64,000 bases of DNA from Stenopsyche tienmushanensis (taxonomy: Eukaryota; Arthropoda; Insecta; Trichoptera; Stenopsychidae). Of the stretch, positions 45,608 to 55,690 are shown piece by piece; positions within the stretch are counted from its first letter, which is position 1; each line of letters begins with the position of its first letter. The notes under the pieces were generated by a model. The model was not told the DNA's origin, did no database searches, and worked only from the letters and a program-made list of their open reading frames with translations. Where the stretch lies: positions 992,001 through 1,056,000 of the forward strand of contig WACJ01000076.1 of assembly GCA_008973525.1 (NCBI GenBank). Reading direction: 5' to 3'. A program made the position numbers and the translations under genes.

Positions 45608-45615
45608 CATTAGAC
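45608..45615 (+). repeat. 8-bp target-site duplication, left
   Basis: CATTAGAC directly before the hAT terminus CAGGGGTCGG; identical to 48014-48021. Confidence 0.9.
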
Positions 45616-48013
45616 CAGGGGTCGGCAACCTTTTGAGTCGGAAGAGCCAAAAATTACAATTTAAAAATTTCAAGTGTTTAAAGAGCCACATTTTTTTTTC
45701 TTGCCAACAATAAATAGTACTCGCATAAATAAAGTTTTTTGGTAAAAATAATCTATTTATTCGTATGTAAGTAGTATTTTTTAACAACAAATTAGATAAT
45801 ATATATATGGTATTATTAGATAATCACTTATTATTTAAGTTAAAAAATCAAAACAATTAAACATTTACTTACAACACTAACTTGTACTTCAATAACAAAC
45901 AATTGAACAAACAAATTCAATAGAAGCGATGGTTTTGCATGGTTATTCAAGTAGAATTTTTTTCTAAACAATGTAATTTGTACTTAGAAATAAATAAAAC
46001 AATAACATACATTTGAGCAATGGTCGATCTAATATTCTTACACAAGAAACAATCAGAGTATGCACACTATCAAATCGTTCCAATTCCGTTTCTTGTATGA
46101 GAATATTTGACCGGACCGAGACCGAGATCGAACCGTTAACGGCACCATAGTGTGAATCGGGCCTCACTCGTACAAATATGTCGATCTGAAGATAGTCAGG
46201 ACTCCAAATGCCAAATTCTTCACACTGTAGCAATCTGGAAGACTATTCCATGCGTCGAATATAAGTGCCTCAACTCGCGGCATTTCTTTTAAAGCTGTCC
46301 ACTTTTATTGCGTTACGTATATACATTTCTGGACCTCCAACTCTTCCAACTTGCTTTTCAACTCTGTAAATTTTCCACTCCACAAAACTTTACTTTTTAA
46401 ATCGATCAATTGCGTTTCTAGAGATTCAGTATCAACTCCAAATGGCTCAATGTAGATTTCGTTACTATTTGTGTTGAGAGGGCTTACTATGAATGCTAGA
46501 ATGGCTTTGTTGGTTTTGAATTGCTGAAATCTGTCAAAAAATTCATCTTTAATTTTTTTTATAACTGTGCTGAAGTAATTTGTGTCAACAATCGCACTGG
46601 TTTTAGTGCGATACTGCTTTAGAAAATGAAAATGAAGTAATTAACCGCTCTGAATATCTTCTGCAAAAATAATTAATTTTTCATCGAAACAACTCAGCTC
46701 TTCTATCAAAACATAGGTTGGGTTTTCCTTTCCTTGCAGTTTTAGATTCAGATCATTTAATTTCACCGTGATATCTACCATATAGAAAAAAAATTGCAAC
46801 CATTTGTCGTTCTCTAATTCAGGGTGATTATTATATTTTTCTTTGAGGAATGTGTTTATTTCATTCAAGCACAAAGTAAAACGTTTCAACATCTTACCTT
46901 TGGAAAGCCATCGCACTTTATTAGAAGAAGGAGGTCGGAATACTGAGTATCCATTTCGTTCAAGAATTCTTTAAACTGACGATGGTAGAGTGCTTTTGAT
47001 AAGATGCTGTTAACAATCTTGATTACCAAAGTCATGACCTGAACTATTTTGATCGGAAATTTTTGGGCACAAAACGCTTCTTGGTGTTATGCAGTGAAAA
47101 GTAAGTATTTCGTGTTTTTTTTTGCTCTGAAGAATCGTTATTGTCCCTTTATTTTTTCCTTTCATACTTCTGGCTCCATCAGTTGCTATCGAAAAGATTT
47201 TATTTAAATCGATTTTATTATCTTCGAGCCATTTTTGCACGTTATTCACTATATCTTCTCCTCTAGTTTGTCCCGAGAGCGGTAGCAAACCTAGAAGTTT
47301 TTCTTTTTAGCTGACAAAAAGAGCCACTTTTGCTGTGTCTTTTATGTCGCAATACTCATTTATAGCAAGTGATAACAGAAACCAGTTGAATGTCTTCCAT
47401 CTGCAAATATGTTACATTTGAAGACATTTTAGCTAGTCTATCTTGTACTGTTGTAGCGGATAGTGGCAAATCTTTGGGGTTTTTTTCAAGATTTCTGGTT
47501 TGTTTTTGAAATCACGAAACAGTTCTTCAGATGCACGTATGAAGCAATATTTGACATACTCACCATCTGTGAATGACTTTTTTTGCAATTTCTAATGATT
47601 TCATAAAGTTTGCCAGATTAATATTACTTGTAGATTGCATTCAGTTACTTAGCATGATTACCGATTTGATTACCGATTTTGTTTTTAGAGCTCGTCGACA
47701 GCTATTTTTCGTTCTTCGCCGGCTGGATATTTAGTAGTAAACTGAGTATGTTTTGTAGTGAAGTTTCTCTCTAAATTTGATTTCGTATTGTGTGCAAGTT
47801 TTTTGTGACAAATGAGACAAGACGGGAGGCCATCTGAGTTGGATATGAAAGCGAACGACTTTGTCCAATCCCGATTGAATTCTCGATGCTCTTCTTCAGT
47901 TCTTCTCCTTTTTTGAGTAGATGTCATGCTTAGAGTAAAACTGTGATAAAGAGCCGCAGCTTCACGTCCAAAGAGCCGCATGTGGCTCGCGAGCCGCAGG
48001 TTGCCGACCCCTG
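45616..48013 (-). mobile_element. hAT transposon (BED-finger, GTF2IRD2/ZBED-like group), complete but decayed
   Basis: A 2398-bp element with terminal inverted repeats CAGGGGTCGGCAACCT (left) and the same sequence inverted at the right end, flanked by an exact 8-bp duplication. 8-bp duplications are characteristic of hAT. Subterminal GAGCCGC/GCGGCTC words cluster at the right end, including the palindrome GGCTCGCGAGCC (47984-47995). The transposase lies on the minus strand in broken frames (46200-47981). The ~580 bp at the left end are non-coding. Intact ends with a dead coding region mean the copy could have been moved in trans, or decayed after insertion. Confidence 0.9.
46200..47981 (-). 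pseudogene. hAT transposase pseudogene
   Basis: Segments in N-to-C order: 47685-47981 has a BED-like finger, CLICHKKL ... LERNFTTKH, where the usual first His of the H-X4-H pair is Asn. 47010-47288 has GQTRGEDIVNNVQKWLED and SIATDGARSMKGKNKG, the conserved TDGA region of this hAT group. 46641-46916 has [12 protein letters not shown] and a hydrophobic/helical stretch. 46233-46620 has remains of the C-terminal part. At least three frame changes separate them, plus in-frame stops, so no functional enzyme is encoded. The ATG near 47981 lies only ~30 bp inside the right terminus. Confidence 0.85.
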
Positions 48014-48021
48014 CATTAGAC
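48014..48021 (+). repeat. 8-bp target-site duplication, right
   Basis: CATTAGAC directly after GCCGACCCCTG; see 45608-45615. Confidence 0.9.
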
Positions 48022-48370
48022 CATCACGGGAGCCAGGCAACTTGCTGCTGAAAATGCACGCTCAGCCTCCACACTCGTTTCAATGTGACTGATAAAATTG
48101 TTTTCTGCTGAGACACGGACTAAAACTCGCAAATTCCCGATTTTCCAACAAATTATTTATTTCTGTCGCTGCAGATGAATATGTATTTATATACTATAAT
48201 ACTTTGAAGTGATTCGTAATTACATTACAGAGGAATACAAACATTTTGAGCCCCTTATCTATTATATTTCATATCGATATTCCTATTATTAGAGTCGAGG
48301 TGTAGTAAATACATCACCGGTAGGGAAAGGTTAATAAAAAAATTTGAAAAACATATATGCACTGTATATA
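48022..48370 (-). repeat. Older hAT relic: C-terminal domain piece plus family K, copy 4
   Basis: 48030-48078 (GGCAACTTGCTGCTGAAAAT, CACGCTCAGCCTCCACACTC) is the antisense of the EAERAFS region of the hAT domain, reduced by deletion. It runs into family K (CTGATAAAATTGTTTTCTGC, GTCGCTGCAGATGAATA, ATATCGATATTCCTATTATT, TACATCACCGGTAGGG). Confidence 0.7.
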
Positions 48371-48794
48371 TTGTGTACATAGATTAGACGTATACATAGA
48401 ATATAATGTTATATGTATTTAATTTCAAACATAATTTTATGTATAGTATGTATATGTATATTTTAGTTTTGTTTTTATATATTATATACATTTTTCATTT
48501 AGACATTCCGTTTATTTTATATTAACATGTGCTAATTCCATTGAATAGAAATAAAATAACTTGTTAAATCGTATTTAAGGGGATGATGAAAACGTCCGCA
48601 GTGACGAACGAGTTAAATAAATAAACACACAGTATTCGGTCATTTCTTTGCATAAGCACAAACAATAGACATATCATTATTAGTCGACAAATGTGGGTTT
48701 ATTAATGATCTTGCGATGTGCGCAGGAAGCACTCCGTCTCTGTTTCCCATGCAAAGTTACCGAACTCCGTCTCTGTTTCTATCTGAGCTCAATA
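48371..48794. other. Unique AT-rich DNA
   Basis: Nothing recognised beyond AT-rich runs. Confidence 0.4.
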
Positions 48795-49150
48795 TACAAG
48801 AGTGTACTTTCTGAATCACTGAAATTCGCTCGCAAATACGCGATCATCCTACCATTCAGATTAAAATTGTCGAAAAAATCAATACTAATTTAAGTAACTG
48901 TGTATCAAAACGCTATATTTAGAAACGGGGAAAGTTCCTCCTTTTACAGAATTAATAGAATCAGAAACATTGTAGAAACAGTTGGACAACACAATTGCCT
49001 ATATAATTGAAATCAGCGCACCAGTTGTCAAGAAGGTTTTTTCAAAAGTAGACTCAATAAAAAAAAATCGAAATTACGACCAAGTTTAACCACGTGATGA
49101 GTACAGTCGCGTATTTGCGATCGAATTCCATTGATCCAGAAAGGGCATTG
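48795..49150. repeat. Foldback pair of family B heads
   Basis: CTTTCTGAATCACTGAAATTC, GCTCGCAAATACGCGATCAT (48800-48850) is the inverse of CGCGTATTTGCGATCGAATTC, CATTGATCCAGAAAG (49105-49143). The arms are ~45 bp and the spacer ~250 bp. Confidence 0.6.
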
Positions 49151-49319
49151 TTGCACGTTGAGTTTGGATACTATGAATGGAAAACAGAGACGGTGAGAGT
49201 GTCTTGTGTACATCGTACGATTTTATAGATCGATAACCCAAATTTATCGACTAATAATGATAACCCAAATTAATCGATTTAAAGTGTATTGTTTATGTTT
49301 ATGCGAAGAATTGAAATAA

Positions 49320-49510
49320 TATTATGTGATATCAACAGCATTTATTTATTGATATACAAGATAGGCTTACACTGCACTGTCCTGAGAGATAAGTGGATTT
49401 GTACGGGGGATAAATGGCTGACATAAAAATATAGCATCTATGGTTTAGTCATTTTAAAATAAGCTCATTACTCAAAGGACTGACTGTCAACGTCCAGATT
49501 ACATTTTTGA
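49320..49510 (+). repeat. Dispersed repeat family B, tail part, longest copy
   Basis: ATCAACAGCATTTATTTATTG, ATATACAAGATAGGCTTAC, CTGCACTGTCCTGAGAGATAA, GTGGATTTGTACGGGGGAT, ATATAGCATCTATGG, CTCATTACTCAAAGGACTGAC. It follows the family B head at 49095 in the same order as at 61325-61490. Confidence 0.6.
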
Positions 49511-50074
49511 GTATATTGTATAAATATATTAGTTAATTTTTCTACAATACGTGAAAATGCGTTGCGCAACAGAGGATCCTACTTCTCATTTTCTTTCTTC
49601 GGTGACGGGATCCAGAGGCTTCCTATCCGTTGGAATCACTAATAAATTTATGCAGCGAAATTCCGGGTTATAATTAAATCATACTCGTATATACAATATA
49701 TGTAAAATAAAATAAATATGGCTTTCGTGATCGTATATATTATAAAAGGTCCCGAGTACACATTTATTACCAAAAATACCACTAAAAGCCCTAAAAGCGC
49801 GACCACAAGTTCTGTGTTTCCAACCGGTCCTTTATTCGGATCGCCGACACGACGAATATCTCAAAACCTATTAAACGAATTTCTTTCAAATTTGATTGAC
49901 TCATTCAGTACTTATGCAGAAACTTTGCAAACTAGAATAATTCTGATTTAGCGTTGAAGAAGCGTGAAAAAACATCAAAATTCGCAATAAAATATTCAAC
50001 AAGATGCCAAAAATATTTTATAAAAATCCTAGCATAAAAACTTGTTCTTGCTTTATAGATATTCTCGTTTCAAT
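49511..50074. other. Unique AT-rich DNA
   Basis: A 77-codon plus ORF (49718-49951) with no recognised domain; otherwise nothing. Confidence 0.35.
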
Positions 50075-50310
50075 TCTGAGACATGCTTCAATTTACTTTA
50101 TTATTTTTTTATTTATAGTATTCAAATAATCAAATTTTAATAACTAAAGCAACTATATCGCTTCGGTGACACATCAGGGTACTGTTTTTGAGCATTATTA
50201 AACGCTTCTAATATAATAAAGCAAATTTAAATGGATATTGTATGCTGATATCATTGGATTATGATTTAATTTAAAAAATATATAATACTTGAATTAAATA
50301 GTTCAAATGC
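50075..50310 (+). repeat. Left inverted repeat (family G, L orientation) flanking the 189-aa gene
   Basis: CTGAGACATGCTTCAATTTAC, TTTATTATT, AAAGCAACTATATCGCTTCG, GTGACACATCAGGGTACTGT, TTTTGAGCATTATTAAACGC, TAATATAATAAAGC, ATTGGATTATGATTTAATTT, TATATAATACTTGAATTAAAT. Read against the reverse complement of 51105-51390, it aligns in the same order over its whole length (estimated ~75-80% identity by eye). Confidence 0.75.
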
Positions 50311-50409
50311 TATTTGAATTTTTTATTTAAAATAAACAAAATGTCCGCAAAACACCGCCAAAAATGCGCACAATTATCCAAAATACAACATAAAAAGGCA
50401 CATTTAAAT

Positions 50410-50415
50410 TTTATT
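50410..50415 (-). terminator. Polyadenylation signal of the 189-aa gene
   Basis: AATAAA on the minus strand, ~28 bp after the stop codon. It lies between the gene and the left inverted repeat. Confidence 0.5.
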
Positions 50416-50443
50416 CACATATCACATATTATATTTTAAAAAA

Positions 50444-51013
50444 TCAACAATTCGAACGGCATTTACAACAGCGTCTATCACTTTTCGGTGGCACGAAACT
50501 GACATAATTATATTGCAGATTTTCTTCCATTGATGCCACTCTTTTTGCTGGTTTCGCAAACTTGATGCATTGATCTGTTTGTTTGGAATATTTAGGCAAC
50601 CAGAAACGCTTTTGATGATCCGGCGCAAGTCCAGTAGGGCGCACATATTCGGGAGCTTGAGGACATCGCTTCCTGCATTCCGGTAATAAAGGAGCCGGAA
50701 TATAATCGTATTCGATCCTTGGTGCGGGCGAAGGTTCCCGAATATGAACAATGGGTTTACATTTTGGAAGAATCGGTGAAAAAGATCTAGCTGGAGAAAT
50801 TGATCTCTTCTCGGGTAGCGGAGGTTCAGGTCTGTAAGGCTGGCAGTCGGGTAACACGGGAGATGGGAGCGGATCTTGAGTTAGTGGCATCAAATGGTAT
50901 ATTTCTCCTCTTGGAACCATGGTTGACCATATGAATGGGCAGGGCGCGAATGATGTATCGCAACATGGGCATCCACACTTTGAACTGCTCGTAGATATCC
51001 TTGATAAAGCCAT
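50444..51013 (-). CDS. Intact single-exon gene: 189-aa Pro/Cys-rich protein of unknown function
   Basis: Uninterrupted ATG-to-stop frame of 189 residues. I choose the ATG at 51013 (context AAAATATGG) because the frame further upstream has only a GTG. N-terminus: a Cys cluster (KCGCPCCDTSFAPC). Middle, about residues 45-140: rich in Pro with repeated Leu-Pro-[Asp/Glu/Lys]-Cys units (VLPDCQPY, ILPKCKPI, LLPECRKRC) and SP dipeptides. C-terminus: a second Cys cluster (RRCCKCRSNC). No signal peptide, membrane segment or known domain. The Cys/Pro composition resembles structural sperm or cuticle-type proteins, but that is inference. It is the only long frame in the window with non-random protein composition and a well-placed AATAAA. 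It fills nearly all the space between two inverted family G repeats; an R1-like insertion begins ~60 bp beyond the right repeat. It could be a host gene, a retrocopy, or cargo of the element. Confidence 0.65.
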   Translation of the reverse strand: MALSRISTSSSKCGCPCCDTSFAPCPFIWSTMVPRGEIYHLMPLTQDPLPSPVLPDCQPYRPEPPLPEKRSISPARSFSPILPKCKPIVHIREPSPAPRIEYDYIPAPLLPECRKRCPQAPEYVRPTGLAPDHQKRFWLPKYSKQTDQCIKFAKPAKRVASMEENLQYNYVSFVPPKSDRRCCKCRSNC

Positions 51014-51104
51014 ATTTTCGAAATTAAGCAACAACACAGCGATAATTTACTATGTGATCTGATATTTAAATTGTCGTTATGGAGATTCGTTTTTTATTTA
51101 TTTT

Positions 51105-51390
51105 AAATTATTTAATTCAAATATTATATTTTTTTAAAATTAATTCATAATCCAATGTGCTCAACGTATCAACGATATCTATTTAAATTAACTTTATTAT
51201 ATCAAAATCGTTTTTATAATGCTTAAAAACAGTACCCTGGTGAATCATCAAAGCAATATAGTTACTTTAGATTAAGTCAATTAAAATAATAAGTTTCAGA
51301 AATCAATCAAGATATTTGATTATTTTAATAATATTAATTAAACTAATAATAATAAAGTAAATTAAAGTATGTCTCAGCATTTTATAAACA
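51105..51390 (-). repeat. Right inverted repeat (family G, R orientation) flanking the 189-aa gene
   Basis: Landmarks: ATTCATAATCCAATGTGCTC, AACTTTATTATATCAAAATCG, ATAATGCTTAAAAACAGTAC, CCTGGTGAATCATC, TAAAATAATAAG, AATAATAAAGTAAATTAAAGT, ATGTCTCAGCATTTTATAAAC, AGTCCC. Same family as single copies at 13373, 15715 and 29290. Confidence 0.75.
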
Positions 51391-51436
51391 GTCCCTTTGT
51401 CTATAATTTGAAAAGGGATGCTTGAAGTTAGTAGAC

Positions 51437-51454
51437 AGTCTTAGTAATAGATAC
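51437..51454 (+). repeat. Target-site duplication of R1-like insertion, left
   Basis: AGTCTTAGTAATAGATA; right copy AGTCTAAGTAATAGATA at 52934-52950, 16 of 17 identical. Confidence 0.7.
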
Positions 51455-52933
51455 AAATAGCGACCACCAGTACCTCACCTACCGGTTGACAGAACGGTTG
51501 CAAGGAAACATTTCTTACTTTAGTCCAAGCGGGGAAGAGCAAAGTGGAGCATAGCGCTACAAGCCAGGATGGTGCAGAAAGTACCATGGAAAATCCAGAA
51601 GCTCTTGGAGCGGGGTTACCTCGCTGCCATGCACAAGAGAGCAAGCCACAAGAGCAGACCCGGCGTGTACTGGTGGACAGAATAAATAGCCGAACAATGG
51701 AGACTTTGCCTCACCAATAGGCGCTGCGTAACTAGAGCTAAGGAGGATGAAATCCGGGAGCAGTATCAGTAAACTCACAAGATGGACCAAAGGAACCTAA
51801 GAAATGATCCAGACATACAAGGGGCGCTGCCGCGAGGAACTCTGCTGCACGCTCAACTCCCACTCATGGGGACTACCGCACAAGATTGTCTGCGGGAAGC
51901 TACGGGGAGAAGGAGTGGAAATACGCAACAAGCAGCAAGCCGTTAAGCAGATCAAACGACTTCCCAGACATGTCCTACACTGCAGGGAAACTGAAAGTGT
52001 GCACGGTAGAACGAGGCAAAGCCGTACCACCTGCATCGCCCACCCCATTCACCACAGAAGAGCTCCTCATAGTAGGAAGAAGACAAAGAAGGCACCAGGA
52101 TCATACAGCATTCCCGGCGAGGTCATCAAACTGATTATTGCCGAGTACCAATGCCTGCCTGGCAAAGAGGAAATTTATCCGAAGATGGAAAACGGCCAGG
52201 CTGGCGCTAATACCGAAACCGGGTAAGGCCACAATGAGATCACGCTGTGCAAGCTCCTTAAGAGGATGCAGTCGAACATCGAAGACAGGTTGTCAGACAG
52301 ACAGTACGGCTTCAGACTGGGTCAATTTTTCAGCTCAGGGATAACTTCTAATAAGAAGCTGGCCGAGGTCCAGCGGCAGGGAGTATACAGAACTGTATCT
52401 GAAGAAGCGGTTCTCGTAATCGCTGGGATCTCCCTACTGAGCTTTCAGGCAAAGAAGAGGGCCTTGGACTGCAAAGATCCTAAAAGCCGCAGCACACATG
52501 ACCAGAAACTTAGGGAAGCCTGCCAACAGAGATGGGATCAGTCCAATAAGGGAAAATGGGCCCACTGACTTATCCCAGTCGTAAGCCGGTGGAGGGCCCA
52601 AAAGCACGGTGAAACGACCTATCGCTTGGCTCAGGTTGAAACAAGCACTCGGAGTAGCTGAGCTCAACGTTAACAACATGGTCTACAGCATGATGGCAAG
52701 CAAGAAGAACTGGGACCTTTGACGCAGCGAGAGAGAGGCGCAGAGCGGCTCTACAACACTAGAATAGGGCCAATTATCTAAGGCCAGACTACCTGCGCTC
52801 CTAAAGCAATATGGAAAACAATACCAGGATGGCAGAGATGGACATGGGAGGGGTTTAGTCAGCAAGAATCTGACACTATCATGTGATCATACCCAGGGTG
52901 TCTTATGCAAGATTCCTTTCCCACAGGAAAAAA
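51455..52933 (+). pseudogene. R1-clade-like non-LTR retrotransposon, 5'-truncated, with target duplication
   Basis: Decayed ORF2 in order: LLERGYLAAMHKRASHKSRP and GVYWWTE (linker region); TEELLI and KKAPGS-like start of the RT; RRWKTARLALIPKPGKATMR; SDRQYGFRLGQ (RT N-terminal motifs); then a large deletion removing the catalytic FADD region; then EVQRQGVYRT, KRALDCKDPK, CQQRWDQSNKGKW. About 250 bp of 3' sequence ends in GGAAAAAAA. The 17-bp duplication and the A-tail support target-primed insertion. Many frameshifts. It lies immediately beside the inverted-repeat/189-aa-gene unit. Confidence 0.8.
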
Positions 52934-52950
52934 AGTCTAAGTAATAGATA
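52934..52950 (+). repeat. Target-site duplication of R1-like insertion, right
   Basis: AGTCTAAGTAATAGATA after the A-run; see 51437. Confidence 0.7.
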
Positions 52951-55165
52951 AATATTTTTGTCACCATCATGGATTAATTTTGCGCCACATTTCGCATCTA
53001 ATCTGGAAGTTTCTGTTTCATGATTGTCCCCGCAACATCATTGATCTTCTTTTTCGGTATTTCTGCAAAATCCGTATCTATATCGATACTGAGGAGCGGA
53101 TGCCCCCGTCCCTCTCGTCGAGGTCTTCAGGTTAAGATGAGATGCGCACGGGTGCGTCCAACCGTCGGACTGTCCCGCGATACGAGATGTCCACCGTGAT
53201 GGGCTGCATGAGGCAACCGCGGTGTAGATTGCGGGCCTCTCGAGATTACAAGGGAACCCTATGCAACAGTCCCCTGCACCATAAAATGCCAATTATGTAA
53301 TATAGGTATAAAAGCGTAATTAATAAGATCGACGTAGAAGATGGCGAAATTCGTGTCACGTTTCTAAAGATCTACGATAAAAATTCCAAATGTTTAGATT
53401 TGAACAAGGCAATGTAGCAGATTTTACAATGTACCAGGTGTTAAAAAGCTCCCTAACCCAAACATACTCTTAAAAAGGAATAGAATATTCTACAAATTAT
53501 TTTGCTAGTCCCCTGTATATTTTTTTAGAAAATGCTCAAAAGCAAGTAATGGAAATATTTTTGGTTCGTTTGTGGTTTTTTATTAACCAGGTACATATCA
53601 TTTATTTATTTGATAAGATTTGATTAATATATAAGCTAAAAAAGTGACCTGGACAACTTTCTTTGGGGACAACTTACCCAGTTCAGTTCATTCAGATTCA
53701 TTGCCATATAAAAATAGTAACAATTCCGACTCTTCATATGATATGCCCTAACACCATCATAAATCACTGACATATAAGGGCTAAATTCGTTCAGACTATA
53801 ATAAAAAATGATTTCATTGTATTATGTCATGCATATGTGAATAGATGGATATAGGGTAAATGTAGGATATTGAAATCTATTCGACAATTTGAAACATTAC
53901 ATCTCTTTATGTTACGTTTGAAATATTTGAGTCGCATACGATCCCGGATTTGCACATTAATGCCTCAAAAGGAGAAGGAATTGGAATCCATCTCGATATC
54001 GAAACATTTAGTTGTGAGGGTAGCGTCGTATTCATAGGGAAGATACCGTTTCCAGGAGGCATTTACTCTTATTTCAGCCAATTTCGAGAAGTAAAAAAGG
54101 CTTTATACAGCCACTCGTAGTTTGAGATGAAAGAAAAATAAGCCGGAACATAAAAAATACCGTTTTCAATAGAAGGTTCAATGAAACTCGCATTTAGCAC
54201 GTGGAAACATTTCCCGGGGCTTCAGGCGCACATAGGTAGCTAAATGGCACGAGGTTTATTGATAAGGGTGGGTGAAGAACGTACACACGTGCTCGGGCCA
54301 CATCTTTGGAAGGCTTCTGCGGTAAACACGAATGGACCCTCAGAGGGCAGCAGGTAACAAATACCCTCTCAGCTGGTCGCCGCCATGGCCTCAAGTGGCT
54401 TCATCACAATTTACACACCAATGGCTAGATTAGAGGACCGCGGCCCAAATCTAATTCCCACATTCAATTTGCACTCCTTTCAAATACAAAAATATCATAT
54501 GGGGAATACCCAAAATCAATTAGCAGGCGCCTGACTTAATATGGGTAAAATCCATCGACTTGATTGACAGTGAAGATTTTTTAAATTATGGCACATATGC
54601 TGTATCATCAGCAATTTGATTGTTATTCAATCATATTTATTAACATATATATAACCAATGTTATACTTGAATAAAATATTAATAAAAAATGTATCAATTA
54701 ATTACATTCAATTAACCCTTCTATAGCGTCGAAATAGAAGCAAAATGCTATAGGAGACTAGGCAGCCATACATTTTTTTTAACGCATAATAATGATTAAT
54801 AAGCGCGAATGATTAATAAATTTATGTATTTTACCCGTTGTTTAAGTAAAACACGCTGCAAACAAAGTGGACACTATAGAAGGGTTGACTGTTATTGAGT
54901 GTTATGTGTACAGTCTTGAAGTAATAATTCAATAAAGAATTATACAATAGTATAGAAACTCTTTTTGGTTAAAACTCAACCTTTGCCACCTATAAAAATA
55001 CAAAAAAATATATTTTTTTAAATTTTTTCACAATTTCACAATTTTTTAAAAAGTTTATTAACTCTAAAATATTTTTTTATTATGTGCTTTCAGCCAGATT
55101 ATACAATTCGCATGCATTCCCACGGAAACTTTGATTTATACAAAAAATAAACTGATCCCACTAAT
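52951..55165. other. Mostly unique AT-rich DNA; a family G block at 53505-53575
   Basis: 53505-53575 inverted carries AAAATATTTCCATTACTTGC, TTTTGAGCATTTTCT, TACAGGGGACTAGC (family G). 53030-53290 is GC-richer with an 84-codon minus frame lacking a domain. No gene assigned. Confidence 0.4.
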
Positions 55166-55690
55166 ATACACAAGAGTTGTCCCAAAAGTACCCGACCTGA
55201 TGTATAGATGGCGGTTATCGTCTAATAAAATTACTAACACAGAAAGTATATATCTTATAACGCTTAAATTTAATGTTTAAAGACACTACGTTGTTTAGTA
55301 TCTGTTTGCCAGCAGTCTTTTCTTTCGTTATACAACAATAAAATATTTGGTGGCAGAGTTTAAACGAGACCGTACGAGCTGACAAGACGAACATCGCAAT
55401 GGTCGATCAAATGAGGTGACCACGCCGGAAATTATGTTGTAAAATGATATTGGATGACCGCCTATTAGCAGATATGAATTTTAAAAAGTGCTGTATATCG
55501 CACATTGACTGAAAATTTGCACATGAGAAATCTGTGCGCAAGATGCGCGCCGCATTTGCTCACAATGGAACAAAAACAGCGTCTTTAAGATGTTTCAATC
55601 GATTTTTTGGCGATGTTTCGCCGGAATAATAAGAGTTTCTGAATAGACTCTATAAACAGGATATCGAAGTTATTGAAAATATCTAACGTT
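55166..55690 (+). pseudogene. Mariner transposon, 5' end and broken transposase start
   Basis: The end CACAAGAGTTGTCCCAAAAG then TACCCGACCTG is the mariner terminal sequence, also found inverted at 27070-27115 and 41290-41345. From 55339 the frame FKRDRTS*QDEHRNGRSNEV, TTPEIM matches the mariner N-terminal DNA-binding region, interrupted by many stops. RNLCAQD and FRRNNK-like pieces follow before it fades near 55690. No catalytic core survives. Confidence 0.75.

Noticed and set aside
51804..52226. 140-codon plus-strand ORF
   Set aside because: Runs through the R1-like fragment across several frame changes; only short parts agree with the RT.
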